DNA from: Conchocele bisecta
Taxonomy: Eukaryota; Mollusca; Bivalvia; Lucinida; Thyasiridae
DNA: 64,000 nt
NCBI GenBank assembly: GCA_029237695.1
Contig: CM055265.1
Location: 47,367,056 to 47,431,055, forward strand
Direction of reading: 5' to 3'
Under the pieces are notes generated by a model, which had not been told where the DNA came from, ran no database searches, and saw nothing but the letters and a program-made list of their open reading frames with translations. The first letter of the stretch is position 1, and each line of letters starts with the position of its first letter. Positions 32,880 through 44,805 of the stretch are shown here, piece after piece. The position numbers and the translations under genes were made by a program.

Positions 32880-33600
32880 AAGTGGATGGGAGGTAGGAGA
32901 ATGTGATGCATAGTTTAATGATCGGGGTTTACCCTTACCGGAATCCCGACTGGAGACCAGGGGGTCATTTCACTAAACTTCGTACAACTAAAATGTTCAT
33001 AAGTGCAAAATTATGATAGTCTGTATCTGTAAATATCATACAAACAATGTTTTCTTGTAAACAATTATTGGATTTACATTTATTGAGCATAGGCTGCAAA
33101 TGCAGCCTATGCTCAATAAGTGCAAATCCATCAATTGAAATTTCCAGACAATGCTAAATTTGCACTTATAAACATTTTAGTTGTTCGAAGTTTAGTGAAA
33201 CAGGCCCCTGGTTTGGCCCTTCACACATCTTTGCATTTAGTGATGTAGTGGGACTGGGCCCTGGTGGCCCTACTACATAATAAAGTATTCAACATCTTTG
33301 GCATTGTGTATGTGACAGTTGAATCCAGTTATACCCCTTATGTGAGTATTATGATTATTCGTAATTCTATTTTAGGGGAAGGGAAGGGGCCAATTGACTT
33401 TGGTGTGGTATGGACCTGGCATTCCAGGTCATTATAATTTCAGGGGCTGATATTATTTTTTGCTCGATGTAAATACTCAGTTCTTATTTTGGGATTTTCC
33501 CCCGAATGCAGCAGGTTAAAATGGGATCGAACCCATTTGCCCAGCCTTACATGACCTTAGCTGTTGATAGGCCGTTAAACACTAATAAACAAACAAACAC
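32880..33600 (+). mobile_element. SL1 with PAL-A and LINE scar (copy 2)
   Basis: SL1 5' part to 32963, PAL-A at 32964-33211, tttggcccttcacacatct, a LINE remnant of about 55 bp (33237-33291) between acatctttgcat and acatctttggcat, then the SL1 3' part to 33600. Confidence 0.75.
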
Positions 33601-35150
33601 ACCTATGTATGCTCCACTATATTTAATGTTACATTTAATTTTAAATAGTTTTCAAGAAAATGATTTGGGATAGTTTTATATTTTTTATCAGGTAATTTAG
33701 CATTCTATTCAAGGAAAAAACATGCTATATTGCCCCATCCTATAGCATAAGATGTTAACCTGATAAATAATATACCATACTCGTGTCTTTTGATAATAAG
33801 TTATTCAGACTCGGCCTGGAATCGGTAGGAATTCCGAGGCTCCCCTGATATTCTTACGCATGTCCTAGCTGTGCTTGATAAGCTTCATATCAAAAGACAC
33901 TAGCATGGTAAAGTCTATGTTTGCACGCGTTGAACATACATTTGTATAATATGCTTATTGTCCCTTTCACCCATTCATATGTTAATTTTCTGTCTAATCC
34001 AATCGCAACAAAATGTTCACATGTAGTCTTTTAATAAAATGGGGGTGTTTTTTTTCTAAATTGCAAAAAGTGCCTCTACAGCATTTTTAGCTCACCTAAG
34101 CGAAGCTCATGTGAGCTATTGTTACCGCAATGTGTCCGTCGTCGTCCGTCGTCCGTGAACATTTTCAAACGTCTTCTCCTCGGTAACCATTGGGTCTATA
34201 GTCACCAAACTTCATGGTCATGGTCCTTAGGTAGGGGGACTACACAATTGTTAAAATGACGTTGTTATGTAATCCAAGATGGCTGCCGTCTAAAAATAGC
34301 ACAAATTCTTAAAAAATCTTCTTCTCAAGAACCGCCAACCGGATTTCGACAAAACTTGGTAGGAATGATCGATGTACATTGCTCTTTCAAAGTTGTTAAA
34401 ATGGTGACCCCGGCGTCAAAAATGGGCGTGGCCCTTGGTGTCAAATTGAGGTCAAATTTTATTTTTGACTGAATATGGTCATGTCATATATCAAATTGAA
34501 GGTATGAATGAGGCGATCACTCTAGTGCATTTTTTGTCGAAATCGGATTGTTATGTCATCCAAGATGACCGCCAAAAGGTCAAAAGGTCGTTCTTTTATT
34601 AGAGATTTCAAAATTCTTCTTCACATGAACCGCTTGGCCCATGGTAGCCAAACTTAAAAGTTATGGTCCATGGGTGAAGCCTTTTCAGATTTGTTAAAAT
34701 GGAGGTCATCGCTAATCCAAGATGGCCGCCGTCTAAAAATAGCATAAATTCTTAAAAAATCTTCTTCTCGTGAACCGCTGGCCGGATTTCGACTAAACTT
34801 GGTAGGAATGATCGATTTACAATGCTCTTTCAAAGTTGTGAAAATGGTGAACCCGGGGTCAAAAATGGGCATGGCCCGTGGGGTCAAATTTGGGTCAAAT
34901 TTTATTTTTGACTGAATATGCTCATGCCATATATCAAATTGAAGGTATCAATGAGGCGATTGCTCTGGTGCAGTATTTGTCGGAATCGGATGATTATGTC
35001 ATCCATGATGGCCACCAAAAGGTCCATTTATTCAAGATTTTGAACGTCTTTGTCTCAGGAACCACATGGCCGATGCTGGCCAAACTTCATAGGAAGTTAA
35101 GATCCTTGGGTGAAGCATTTTCAGATTTGGTAAAATGAGTCATCGCTTAA

Positions 35151-36345
35151 AGGTACATGCCCATGCAGCAGGTTACACTGTACTACTACTTTTCATTTTC
35201 TGTCATGCCTTATATGTGCCATTTGTCTACCCACTAAAGAGTTATTTTTAATTACGGCGCGTGTTAATTGGTGTTAAATCGCATTTTATATGCCGCGACC
35301 AGAAAGGGTATTTTCCGACCTTGTGCTATTTTTACCAATACGCGTCACTTGACACGGTCAATCATATCACATCTTTGACATGCGCGGCCCCGTGCAGGCA
35401 CCGGGGCGGGATCAACTGATCCTGAGAATAGTGCTGCAGTAGCCATTGCTTGTCGTAAAAGGCGACTAAACTGGCTTAACGATTGTGTTCATACTTTCCG
35501 GAACCCACTATACCGGATTTGGCCCTCATGTACATTTTTGGCTTTCTTGTATGTGAGAGTTGAGTCAGGCTATGCCCACCCCTATATAAAAGTAAGATTA
35601 GCGCTAATCCTATTACTTTTAGGGGATGGGATAAATGATGCTGGTGTGGTGAGGGCCTGGCACCAGATCAGGTTGTTCTAATTTCAGGACTGAATATATA
35701 TTTTGATTGTAAATATTGAGTTCTGAAGTTGGGATTTACCCCCCTCGGACAGGTGGATACGGGACACGACCCCGTTGACCCGTCTGCGTGTAGACTCCCT
35801 GAGGCTTGTACCTCTATGTCAGAAAAGCGGACGTTAAACCCTATTCACTCACTCACTCACTCACTTTGACATGCGCAGTGAAGTATCGGAAGTTGAGAAG
35901 AAAAATCTCTGTTCGAGTCCAAATCTAAATCTCCACGTAACTCTTTCCATTTGGTGATCTGGTCGCCAATATTAACCACTCTCTCTCTGTACTGCCTGTC
36001 CCTCAGACATTTCGCCTTTTATTTGGCCGACGCCGTTTCATACAATTTCCGTCCTGGACGTTTCGACATGTTGTTTACATATTGGGAAGCCTACTGGCGC
36101 GCGTAGTACACTGCGCATGCGCACCGCAAGCCGTGATGTGAAAGTCGTCGTCCCCGCACATTATCAAAATAGACTGTTACCGCCGCGCGTCGCTAACAGT
36201 AAATTGATAATTAATAAATGATTATATTTGTATAGCGGGCACTCGTAATTTTTAGAACTGGTGGAATAGTGACATAATTATACACTTATTTAATTCCTAT
36301 AAAGAACATTGTGTGCCTACTGCGTGGGCATGTACCTTTAATCCA
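35151..36345. mobile_element. TIR-D element nested in TIR-J
   Basis: Ends ggtacatgcccatgcagca and gcgtgggcatgtacc. An SL1 copy lies inside at 35395-35868; accgccgcgcgtcgctaac near 36180 matches the family interior. Confidence 0.7.
35395..35868 (+). mobile_element. SL1, longest copy, with (ACTC)n tail
   Basis: Head ccggggcgggatcaactga and gtcgtaaaaggcgactaaac, then the SL1 body (tttggccctcatgtaca, ggcctggcaccagatcagg) and tail gcggacgttaaaccctattc followed by actc repeats. The tail matches SL2 at 16029 rather than the (AAAC)n tail of most SL1 copies. Confidence 0.75.
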
Positions 36346-37031
36346 AGATGACCGCCATCTAAAAATAGCACAATTTTTTTAAAACACATTCTCCTCTGGT
36401 GTTCATGGAGTCAGGTGAGCGAATTAGGGCCATCATGGCCCTCTTGTTTGCAAAGAGTGCAGATCCTGTTGAGTCGGCTCGTCACGTGTGACAAGCCGAC
36501 TCAACAGGATCTGCACTGTTTGCAAACGCTGCTATAGAGGTCTGTAGTGTAGCTATAGAGGTATGTAGTGTAGTGTTGAAAAGGTCAGCCAATCACAACA
36601 CTATGTTAAATCTCACACTGTATACTGTTCTGTAAAATGCTCGTATAGGTGTCGACTATGTGTTTATTATCGACCCACATTATTGTTCTACCGACACATT
36701 TCTTTCATGACGAGCACTCTGTGATACAGTAGCATGTCGTAGGGCCACATACTGCTCAATTACTTGCCTTGTTGGTTGTTAGTGAAAGACTATATATGTG
36801 CCATTTCAGCATTCACTTTGTGTATTGAATTTCATGACGTAACACTATTGAAAATTATTGACTTGCTGCTCATCCAAATTTTCAAATGGTGTGAATTATT
36901 ATGGTGTACCACTGTACCACGGGTACCTATTATCTCTGCAACCGAGACTTGAAACTTCATAGGCTTGTTTATTTTCATTCCATAGCACACACATGCGGCC
37001 TGTATGCCCAAAATCAAGGTCAAGTTTGCTG

Positions 37032-37437
37032 TTGTGTAGTGGGTGGCAGGTGGGAGTATGCGATGGGTAATTTAACGATCGGGGTTCATCCTTACCGGAA
37101 TTCCGACTGGAGACCTGGTTTGGCCCTCACATATGTCTTTGGCATTTTGTATGTGACAGTTGAATCTGGTTATACCCCTTATGTGAGTATTACGATTAAT
37201 CGTAATTCTATATTAGGGGAAGGGGCCAAGTGACTTTGGTGTGGTATGGACCTGGCACCAGGTCAGGTTATTCTAATTTCGGGGCTGAATATATCGTTTC
37301 TCGATGTAAATATTCCGTTCTGATTTTGGGATTTTCCCCCCAATGCTGCAGGTTAAAACGGGATCGAACCCGTTTGCCTGGCCTTACATGATCTTAGCTG
37401 TTGATAGGCCGTTAAACACCAATAAACAAACAAACAA
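37032..37437 (+). mobile_element. SL1 insertion unique to duplicate copy 2
   Basis: Uninterrupted copy from gggtggcaggtgggag to ttaaacaccaataaacaaac. It is flanked by aagtttgctgtt and aaatttgccgtt, a likely 12-bp target-site duplication. The empty site is intact in copy 1 near 28624. Confidence 0.85.
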
Positions 37438-38315
37438 ATTTGCCGTTAAAGATTTGGCTTTACAATTACTTTTTGATTACTATTTGTTTCTGCAACCCTC
37501 GGTCTGATTGAAACTTTATATTCCTGTTTATCATCATCAATATTTTCATTTAATAGCCCAGCTATGTGGCTCACATGCACTTACACTTAGTCCTCTTCGC
37601 CCATAAGTGGGCATAGGGCCTTCACAACAACCACTACAGAAGTTTCACCTTTGTTCAAGGTCAAGGTCAAATAACTACACTAATTTCTTTCTGTTGTATC
37701 TCTGCAATCCTAAATCTGATTGACTTGAAACTTCAAATACTTATTTCTTATCATCAATATTTATATTTTATAGCCCAGCCATGCAGTCCTTTTGTACAAG
37801 GTCAGATTCAGATCTCTTGCAGTTGATTATATTTGAGCTCTGAATTGCTGTGTCAACTACTGAAAATATTGCATTTTTAGAAGTTATGTTGTCGAAAAAC
37901 AACGTGGTAAGGGAGGTAATTCCAGATCAAGCTCAATTATAGTTGCAGCCTGTAACTCTGGACGATACCGGAGGGTCACAGAGTTACAGGCTGCAACTAG
38001 CTCAATTAGTTCCCCAGTTGCTACATTTATGCTGGTGTACAGAGTGCCAGATACCATTTGTCAGTCAAAAGTCTATTCTCTCACCAAGTCAAATACTCGT
38101 GTATCATCCATAGCAGAGTTATGGTGCTGTACATACCTTTCTAGATTAAATTTCTGACAATTAATGGAATATGTTTTATAATGGTGTCGTTTATTTCCTT
38201 TCAAACTATTTAAAGTGTGTTATAATTAACAGTTAGTTAAAGTGTGTATCAGATGTGACCCACTACTCTGTAGGGGAAGGTTATGAACGGCACCATAACT
38301 GCTACAGTACAGAGG

Positions 38316-38558
38316 ACCGTTTCACTAACTTTTGTATGACTAAAATGTTCGTAAGTGCAAATTTAGGATCGTCTGGAAATTTTAATTGATGGATTTACAT
38401 TTATTGAGCATAGGCTGCATATGCAGCCTATGCTCAATAAATGTAAATCCAATAATTGCTTTAATACAAGAAAACATCGATAATGTGAAATTTTCAGACT
38501 ATCATAATTTTGCACTTACGAACATTTTAGTCGTACGAAGTTTAGTGAAACGGCCCCC
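38316..38558. mobile_element. PAL-A palindromic MITE (copy 2)
   Basis: Counterpart of 29388-29630, with the central palindrome ggctgcatatgcagcc intact. Confidence 0.85.
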
Positions 38559-38772
38559 AGATGATGCGGGAGTATTTGAAGTGTTACCTGCCTGCTACTA
38601 GTATTCCTTATGCTGCTGCACACATTGTATTCATGATTAATAAAATATTATTGCCAGTGTACTTACCATATGTTATTTTTGAATTTGTTATAGATACGCG
38701 TACATGTTTAACCTTGTATTATCGGCACGTCAATAATTGGGATGATATGTCGATGCTGAGCTAACAACAACT

Positions 38773-38985
38773 GGGGCCCGTTTCACTAAACTTCGTACAA
38801 CTAAAATGTTCGTAAGTGCAAATCTAGGGTCGTCTGTAAATTTCAATTGATGGATTTACATGTCTTGATCATGTAAATCCAATAATTCTTCACAAGAAAA
38901 CATTGTTAATGTGATATTTACAGACTATCATAATTTCGCACTTACGAACATTTTATTTGTACAAAGTTTAGTGAAACGGGCCCCA
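38773..38985. mobile_element. PAL-A MITE, short-centre variant (copy 2)
   Basis: Counterpart of 29842-30052; ends ggggcccgtttcactaaac and gtttagtgaaacgggcccc. Confidence 0.8.
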
Positions 38986-39177
38986 GGTTTATTGCCTTTA
39001 TAACCAGTGTTAACCCAAACCAGCCAACCCGAAGTAACTGGAATGGACTGTGATATGCTAATTTTCCTACCAATCTAATCCTCGCATAATGATTTTCAGG
39101 TTAGTCCATTTATGAACTGGGTTATTTTTGTTCTAAAAAATATGAAAATTACTTGCAAAAAGTGCTCGTCACGATCA

Positions 39178-39357
39178 AAAAGCACACTCTTGTTGTCTGA
39201 CAACGATCTACTTTGCTCATTAGAAGCATGACGGGTGTTTCATTGATACAATGGCGAACAGTGCAGATTCTGATCAGAATCACGAACAGTGCAGATCCTG
39301 ATCAGACTGCGGATGCAAGACCCATAAAACCTTATTTCTCCAATCACAGCCACAATT
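39178..39357. mobile_element. PAL-C repeat
   Basis: agcacactcttgttgtctga, agcatgacgggtgtttcatt and two tandem cgaacagtgcagat words, right end ctccaatcacagccaca. It adjoins the right edge of duplicate copy 2. Confidence 0.65.
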
Positions 39358-40369
39358 AATTCGAAAGATTGGTCTCTTTTATATATGCAAACCTAAGTCG
39401 GATCATCGTCTTTTTCGTCATCATCCATATCTTCTTTATATAGGATACCCATGTGCCTCCTATGGCCATGGTCATGGCCAAATGATAATGATTTGATAAT
39501 GATTTGCTTTATATCATTGGACCCGTCTCATTATTTATCAAGTTAAGGGGTCAGTGGCAGAAGAAGCCTTATTCCATTGCCAAGTGACAGTTTCACCACT
39601 TTATGCGTTTGACACATACAGCAAATAATATGACAGTAAACTAGCTAAAATTTGGTGCAATACATGTACATCATAGACAGATATGACAATGGCGTGCTAA
39701 CGAGATATCTAAGCAATTCTATCAATCTCAAAATAAATTTTGATGTGTAATATTTTCAATCTGATGCACAGCCTATTGTTAGAGTACATGTTACCCATCG
39801 GTAAAGCCATAGTTACTCGCATAGTAGGTGAGTAGACACCAGGGACAATACACACGGTAGCTGCTTACATGTCACTGGATTTGATAGATAATAACAGAAT
39901 ACAGTAGTGGGTATATATGGTATGTGTTGTGTGGTTTGCCAGGTAAATGTGATACACTGTGCGATTGTCTGTGTATGAGGTTATTTACAATGGTGGTTCA
40001 TGTTAAAACACAGGCACAAACCTGTCCAGAAAACTTAACATATTTTACTGTTTGGTGTAATATAATTGATAGGAGTCCGTTGTCCTGGCTTTTCTACATG
40101 TGTTTAACTACATTATACGCATCATATGTTCTACTTCACATTTTGCGTTTTGTGGCAATTGCCAGAAGAGGTGAAAGTGGCTGATGGCTCCATGTGCCAT
40201 ATATGATACAGTAACGAGGCAGTGTTCACATATGTTATACATAATTATATTCCTGCACATTCACGAAGCAATTATCTTTGAATCAAAGGATGATCAGGTA
40301 TAAAACGGGTCCTTTATAGCCGGCATTTATTGGTACAGAAATTGAGAAAATCACAGTGATGTGACATTT
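39358..40369. other. No feature recognised
   Basis: AT-rich sequence with no inverted-repeat element or recognisable exon. The 86-codon ORF at 39924-40184 has no family features; a coding role is not supported. Confidence 0.3.
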
Positions 40370-40660
40370 TTGTCGCGCCCGCTTGTTGACCGCGCGATAT
40401 AGTCAGAATATTGGCGTAACGTCCGTACGTACGTCCGTACCACAGGTGATGGGAACAACTAATCTGATAGTATGTTGTTCCTTGTATAAATACTAATAAT
40501 ATACTATATATATACTGTCATGTGATTTTTTCCCGTCACATGTGGTCCGTACGTGCGTGCGTCCGGGTTAAAGTTTTTGGTTAACAGTTTAGGTTTTTCG
40601 GTATACATGTACTATCAAAGCCTCGGCGGGGGCGACATGCGGGCCGCGGCCATCTAGTAA
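40370..40660. mobile_element. TIR-I element
   Basis: Ends tttgtcgcgcccgcttgttg and gcgacatgcgggccgcggcc; cgtccgtacgtacgtccgta follows the left end. Confidence 0.7.
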
Positions 40661-40849
40661 TATGTACCACCTTCATTCTTTATTCTGTGGTGGTTGGTTG
40701 GGAGCATGCAATCACGGGTTATTGAAGAATGGTTCATATGTAGGTGTGTTATGGGTTATTTCGGGTATGCCTGGTGGTTTGGGTGGACATCATTTCGGAA
40801 TGGTGAATGTGTAGATAATTGACGATTTCTGACGTGTGTAATAGTCAGG

Positions 40850-40915
40850 GGCGGATCTGGATGGGGGGGGGGGGTGTTCCGGTGTTGCACCCCCCCCCCC
40901 CCCCCGTTCAGCCAC
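40850..40915. repeat. G-run / C-run pair
   Basis: A run of 13-14 G and a run of about 17 C, 17 bp apart, preceded by caggggcggatctgg. The pair can fold as a hairpin, and each run is a possible quadruplex or i-motif. Probably the end of a decayed DNA element. Confidence 0.6.
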
Positions 40916-41054
40916 GGAGTTTACATAGATGACAGTTTACCACCAGTTGGAGTCTGAATTTAAATGCCGTAAAACACAGGAAAGTGCATTTATGGACATC
41001 TAGCTTTCAAAAATATTCCAGGGAGGGGGAGGGGTGTTCAAACAGCTGTGAATG

Positions 41055-41190
41055 CGAGGGTAATTTAACGATCGGGATTCATCCCTATTGGAATCCCGAT
41101 CGGATACCTGGTTTGGCCCTCAGGTACGTCTTTGGCATTTTTGTATGTTTAATCTGGTTACACCTCTTATAATAAGAGTATAATAAGAGT
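41055..41190 (+). mobile_element. SL1, 5' fragment
   Basis: aatttaacgatcgggattc, cctggtttggccctcaggta, then a doubled ataataagagt. A plausible 3' continuation is at 45060-45285. Confidence 0.65.
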
Positions 41191-41227
41191 GATTGTATCC
41201 CCCGGACTCCGTCGGGGGATACTATGG

Positions 41228-41286
41228 ATTTGACAGCGCGCCGCGTCCGCGTCCGCGTCCGGTCCGCGTCCGCGTCCGCGTCCGCC
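41228..41286. repeat. GCGTCC hexamer array
   Basis: Seven to eight GCGTCC/GGTCC units (cgcgtccgcgtccgcgtccg). The periodic peptide DADADA on the minus strand is its translation. Confidence 0.85.
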
Positions 41287-41299
41287 GCAGACACTTCTT

Positions 41300-41900
41300 G
41301 TCCGGAGCATAACTCGAACACCCTTTGGAATATTTTCATGAAACTTCACACATGCATAGACCACGACCCGAAGGTGTGTCGCGCACAAGAATGACAACTC
41401 TTGCATAGCTAATTTTTGAGTTATCTCCCTTTTTTGTTTCTCGCACTGATTTCGTGTCCGGAGCATAACTCCACCACCCTTTGGAATATTTTCATGAAAC
41501 TTCACACATGCATAGACCACGACCCGAAGGTGTGTCGCGCACAAGAATGACAACTCTTGCATAGCTATTTTTTTAGTTATCTCCCTTTTTTGTTTTCGCG
41601 CACTGATTGACCATAACTCGACCACCCTTTGGAATATTTTTATGAAACTTAACACATTCAATTAGACCACGAACCGAAGGTGTGTCGTGCACAAGAATGA
41701 CAACTCTTGCATAGCTAATTTTTGAGTTATCTCCCTTTTTTGTTTTCGCTCACTGATTTCTTGTCTGGAGCATAACTCGACCACCCTTTGGAATATTTTC
41801 ATGAAACTTCACACATGCATAGACCACGACCCGGAGGTGTGTCGCGCACAAGAATGACAACTCTTGCGTAGCTAATTTTTCAGTTATCTCCCTTTTTTGT
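41300..41900. repeat. Array of about 158-bp units
   Basis: Four copies anchored on ccctttggaatatttt near 41322, 41479, 41627 and 41784. Three more copies lie at 44190-44510, on the other side of the central array. Confidence 0.8.
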
Positions 41901-42047
41901 TTTGCGCACTCTACAAACTGGACAATAATGCATGAAGACCTGTTTTCTCGTCTGCTCTGTATACCTTTTCTCGTGTGCTCTGTACACCTTACCTGTAGAG
42001 AGAACAATAGAAACTGGGAGAACCATGTGCTAAGCATGGGATAGCAT

Positions 42048-42745
42048 GTGCAGATGTCCAGTGCTTGACCACTGCTGACCAGGTAATTTATACAGGTAAA
42101 TCACTACATTGGGTACTGTGTTGAAAATATTGTGGCATTATGTGGACCTCTGCAGATATATGTAGATAAATATAGGACTATTAAAAAAAAATCTGGTCTC
42201 CAATAGCAAGCATTATTATTTTTAAACTTTTTTTTTGTCATTTTTTTTTTTTTTTTTTTTCATTATTTTTTTTCATTTTTTTTTTTCAAATTATTTTTCA
42301 ATTTGACTGGAAAAAAAATCTGGGCTCCAGTAGCAAGCATTATTATTTTTAAACTTTTTTTTTCCATTTTTTTTTTTTCATTTTTTTTTTTCAAATTATT
42401 TTTCAATTTTTGTCCAGTAGCATAAGGTCGTAAGTGCTATATACAGACTATTCACCTGTGCATGTGCTAGCATGTGCAACTGACCACTGACCACTTACAG
42501 GTAATTTATACAGGTAAATGATTATATTACATTTCCGTAAACTGTGTTGAAAATATTGTGGCATTATGTGGACCTGTGCAGATATATGTAGATAAATATA
42601 GGACTATTCAAAAAAATTCTGGGCTCCAGTAGCAAGCATTATTATTTTTAATTTTTAAACTTTTTTCATTTTTTTTTTCAAATTCTTTTTCAATTTTTGT
42701 CTAGTAGCATAAGGTCGTAAGTGCTATATACAGACTGTTATCATA
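42048..42745. repeat. Two-copy repeat with poly-T tracts
   Basis: caggtaatttatacaggtaa through gataaatataggactatt occurs near 42080 and again near 42502. Each is followed by tccagtagcaagcattatta and long T-runs, then tagcataaggtcgtaagtgc. Confidence 0.7.
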
Positions 42746-42828
42746 TAATAAAACAATTATTGACTAGTGAGCCATAGAATATAATCTGATATTCTATGGT
42801 TCACTAGTCAATAATTGTATAATATGTT
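42733..42828. repeat. Hairpin around ctatggttcactagtcaata
   Basis: caattattgactagtgagcc pairs with ggttcactagtcaataattg across about 30 bp. Confidence 0.8.
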
Positions 42829-42969
42829 CGGGCCAGTGAAAATTGCTTTCGGGCCCAGGCTCGATGTCAAGGCGGGACAAGGCGAGGCATCTGATTCCGC
42901 GGAATTCTTGTTTACTTATCTCCCTTTGTTGTTTCGTGCTCTGATTTTGTATCCAGAGCATAACTCGAA

Positions 42970-44120
42970 CACGCATATATACGCATTGCTCTTTAATGGT
43001 CCTCTACCGCCCTGTGCCAAATCCACGTTCGTTCTGCCCCCGTCAAGCCCAGGGTCAAGGTCACATACTTAGTGCTTCAAAAACATTAACGCTTGGGTAA
43101 AAATATCATTATACTTTCTGTTTTCTTTCATGGATCATGGATCATCTTCATATTTCATATACGCATTGCTCTAATGGTCCTCTACCGCCCTGTGCCAAAT
43201 CCACGTTCGTCCTGCCCCACCAATCCCAGGGTCAAGGTCACATACTTGGTGCTTCAAAAACTTTAACGCTCAGGTAAATATCTTATAATTTTTATTTCCA
43301 TACACGGATCAACTTCATATTTCATATACGCGTTGCTCTAATGGTCGTCTACCGCCCTGTGCCAAATCCACGTTCGTCCTGCCCCCGCCAAGCCCAGGGT
43401 CAAGGTCACATACTTAGTGCTTCAAAAACTTTAACGCTCAGGAAATATACTTATAATTTTTATTTCCATTCACGGATCAACTTCATATTTCATATACGCG
43501 TTGCTCTAATGGTCGTCTACCGCCCTGTGCCAAATCCACGTTCGTCCTGCCCCCGCCAAGCCCAGGGTCAAGGTCACATACTTAGTGCTTCAAAAACTTT
43601 AACGCTCGGGTAAATATCTTATAATTTCTGTTTTCTTTCATGGATCATCTTCATATTTCATATACGCATTGCTCTAATGGTCCTCTACCGCCCTGTGCCA
43701 AATCCACGTTCGTCCTGCCCCCGCCAATCCCAGGGTCAAGGTCACATACTTGGTGCTTCAAAAACTTTAATGCTCAGGTAAATATCTATTATAATTTTTC
43801 TTTCCATTCACGGATCAACTTCATATTTCATATATGCGTTGCTCTAATGGTCCTCTACCGCCCTGTGCCAAATCCACATTCGTCCCGCCCCCGCCAAGCC
43901 CAGGGTTAACATCATACTTAGTGCTTCAAAAACTTTAACGCTCAGGTAAATATCTTATAATTTCTGTTTTCTTTCACGGATCAGCTTCATATTTCATATA
44001 TGCATTGCTCTAATGGTCCTCTACCGCCCTGTGCCAAATCCACGTTTGTCCTGCCCCCGCCAAGCCCAGGGTAAAGGTCACATACTTGGTGCTTCAAAAA
44101 CTTTAACGCTCAGGTAAAAG
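42970..44120. repeat. 168-178 bp tandem array with TCAAGGTCA sites
   Basis: Seven copies anchored on ctaccgccctgtgccaaatc. Five keep gggtcaaggtcac (near 43051, 43229, 43397, 43565 and 43733), one reads taaaggtca and one has lost the word. TCAAGGTCA is the ERR/SF-1 extended half-site. Confidence 0.85.
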
Positions 44121-44585
44121 AAAATTTTGACTTGCAATTTGGCCTCATTTATTATCAAAGCGATATGTGGGACATCCGTGTTCTATGAACACATTTTCTA
44201 GTTTATTGAACTTCACACATGCATAGAAGACGACCCAAAGGTGTGTCGCACGTAAGAATGACAACTCTTGCGTCGTTAATTTCTTAGTTATCTCCCTTTG
44301 TTGTTTCGTGCACTGATTTCGTGTCTGGAGCATAACTCGAACACCCTTTGGAATATTTTCATGAAACTTCACACATGCATAGACCACGACCCTAAAGGTG
44401 TGTCCCGCAAGAATGACAACTCTTGCATCACTAATTCTTTAGTTATCTCCCTTTGTTTTTCCGTCACTGATTTTGTCTCCGGAGCATAACTCGAACACCC
44501 TTTTTTCAAACTACTTGTGTATCTGGGGAGGGGGATACACATGCGCTTGTCGACAAGCGTCCATTTCTAGTTATACCACCGGCAT

Positions 44586-44805
44586 CAGGGGCGTAGCTAT
44601 CCAATTTGAATCTGCATGCCCGGTTGACGACTTCGAGCACCGTTGGTGAGAGTATGCTAGGGGTGTCTGGGGGCATGCCCCCCAGAAAAAAAAATCGAAA
44701 CTAGAAGGTAAATGATGCACTCTGGCACATTTCAAAACACCTTTTCTCGAAAATTCTGCAGGCCCGGGCCTGCAGTGCCTTAATGCAGCTACGCGCCGGG
44801 GCATA
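44586..44805. mobile_element. TIR element (CAGGGGCGTAGCTA)
   Basis: Ends caggggcgtagctatcc and gcagctacgcgccgg; about 215 bp. Interior gggggcatgccccccag. Confidence 0.65.

Larger units (their letters stand above)
34088..36450. mobile_element. TIR-J element with a nested TIR-D and SL1
   Basis: Left end ttagctcacctaagcgaagc, right end tcaggtgagcgaatt to ccctcttgttt. Without the nested 1.2 kb it is about 1.17 kb, shorter than the 19269 copy because it has fewer tandem units. Inserted in the T-run that copy 1 retains at 27958 (aattttttgcaaac). Confidence 0.8.
31512..39170. repeat. Segmental duplication, copy 2
   Basis: Partner of 22545-30240. Copy 2 lacks the LINE body, the 22785 MITE and the 23324 SL1. 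It has gained TIR-J (34088-36450), an intact SL1 (37032-37437), an insertion at about 32600-32880 that includes a second copy of atatgcaaataaaaataatg, and about 90 bp near 37600. Confidence 0.9.
41191..44574. mobile_element. 3.4-kb repeat-rich element
   Basis: Opens with gtatcccccggactccgtcg / ggggatac and closes with ggggagggggatacacatg and cgacaagcgtcc. Arrays at both ends share a unit of about 158 bp (catgaaacttcacacatgca, acaagaatgacaactcttgc, gagttatctccctttttt). The middle holds a different array at 42970-44120. Minus-strand ORFs here are translated repeats. Confidence 0.55.

Noticed and set aside
41167..41661. 164-codon minus-strand ORF and related ORFs at 41750-42037 and 44145-44387
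   Set aside because: Periodic translation of the 158-bp repeat and the GCGTCC array; no start context or domain.
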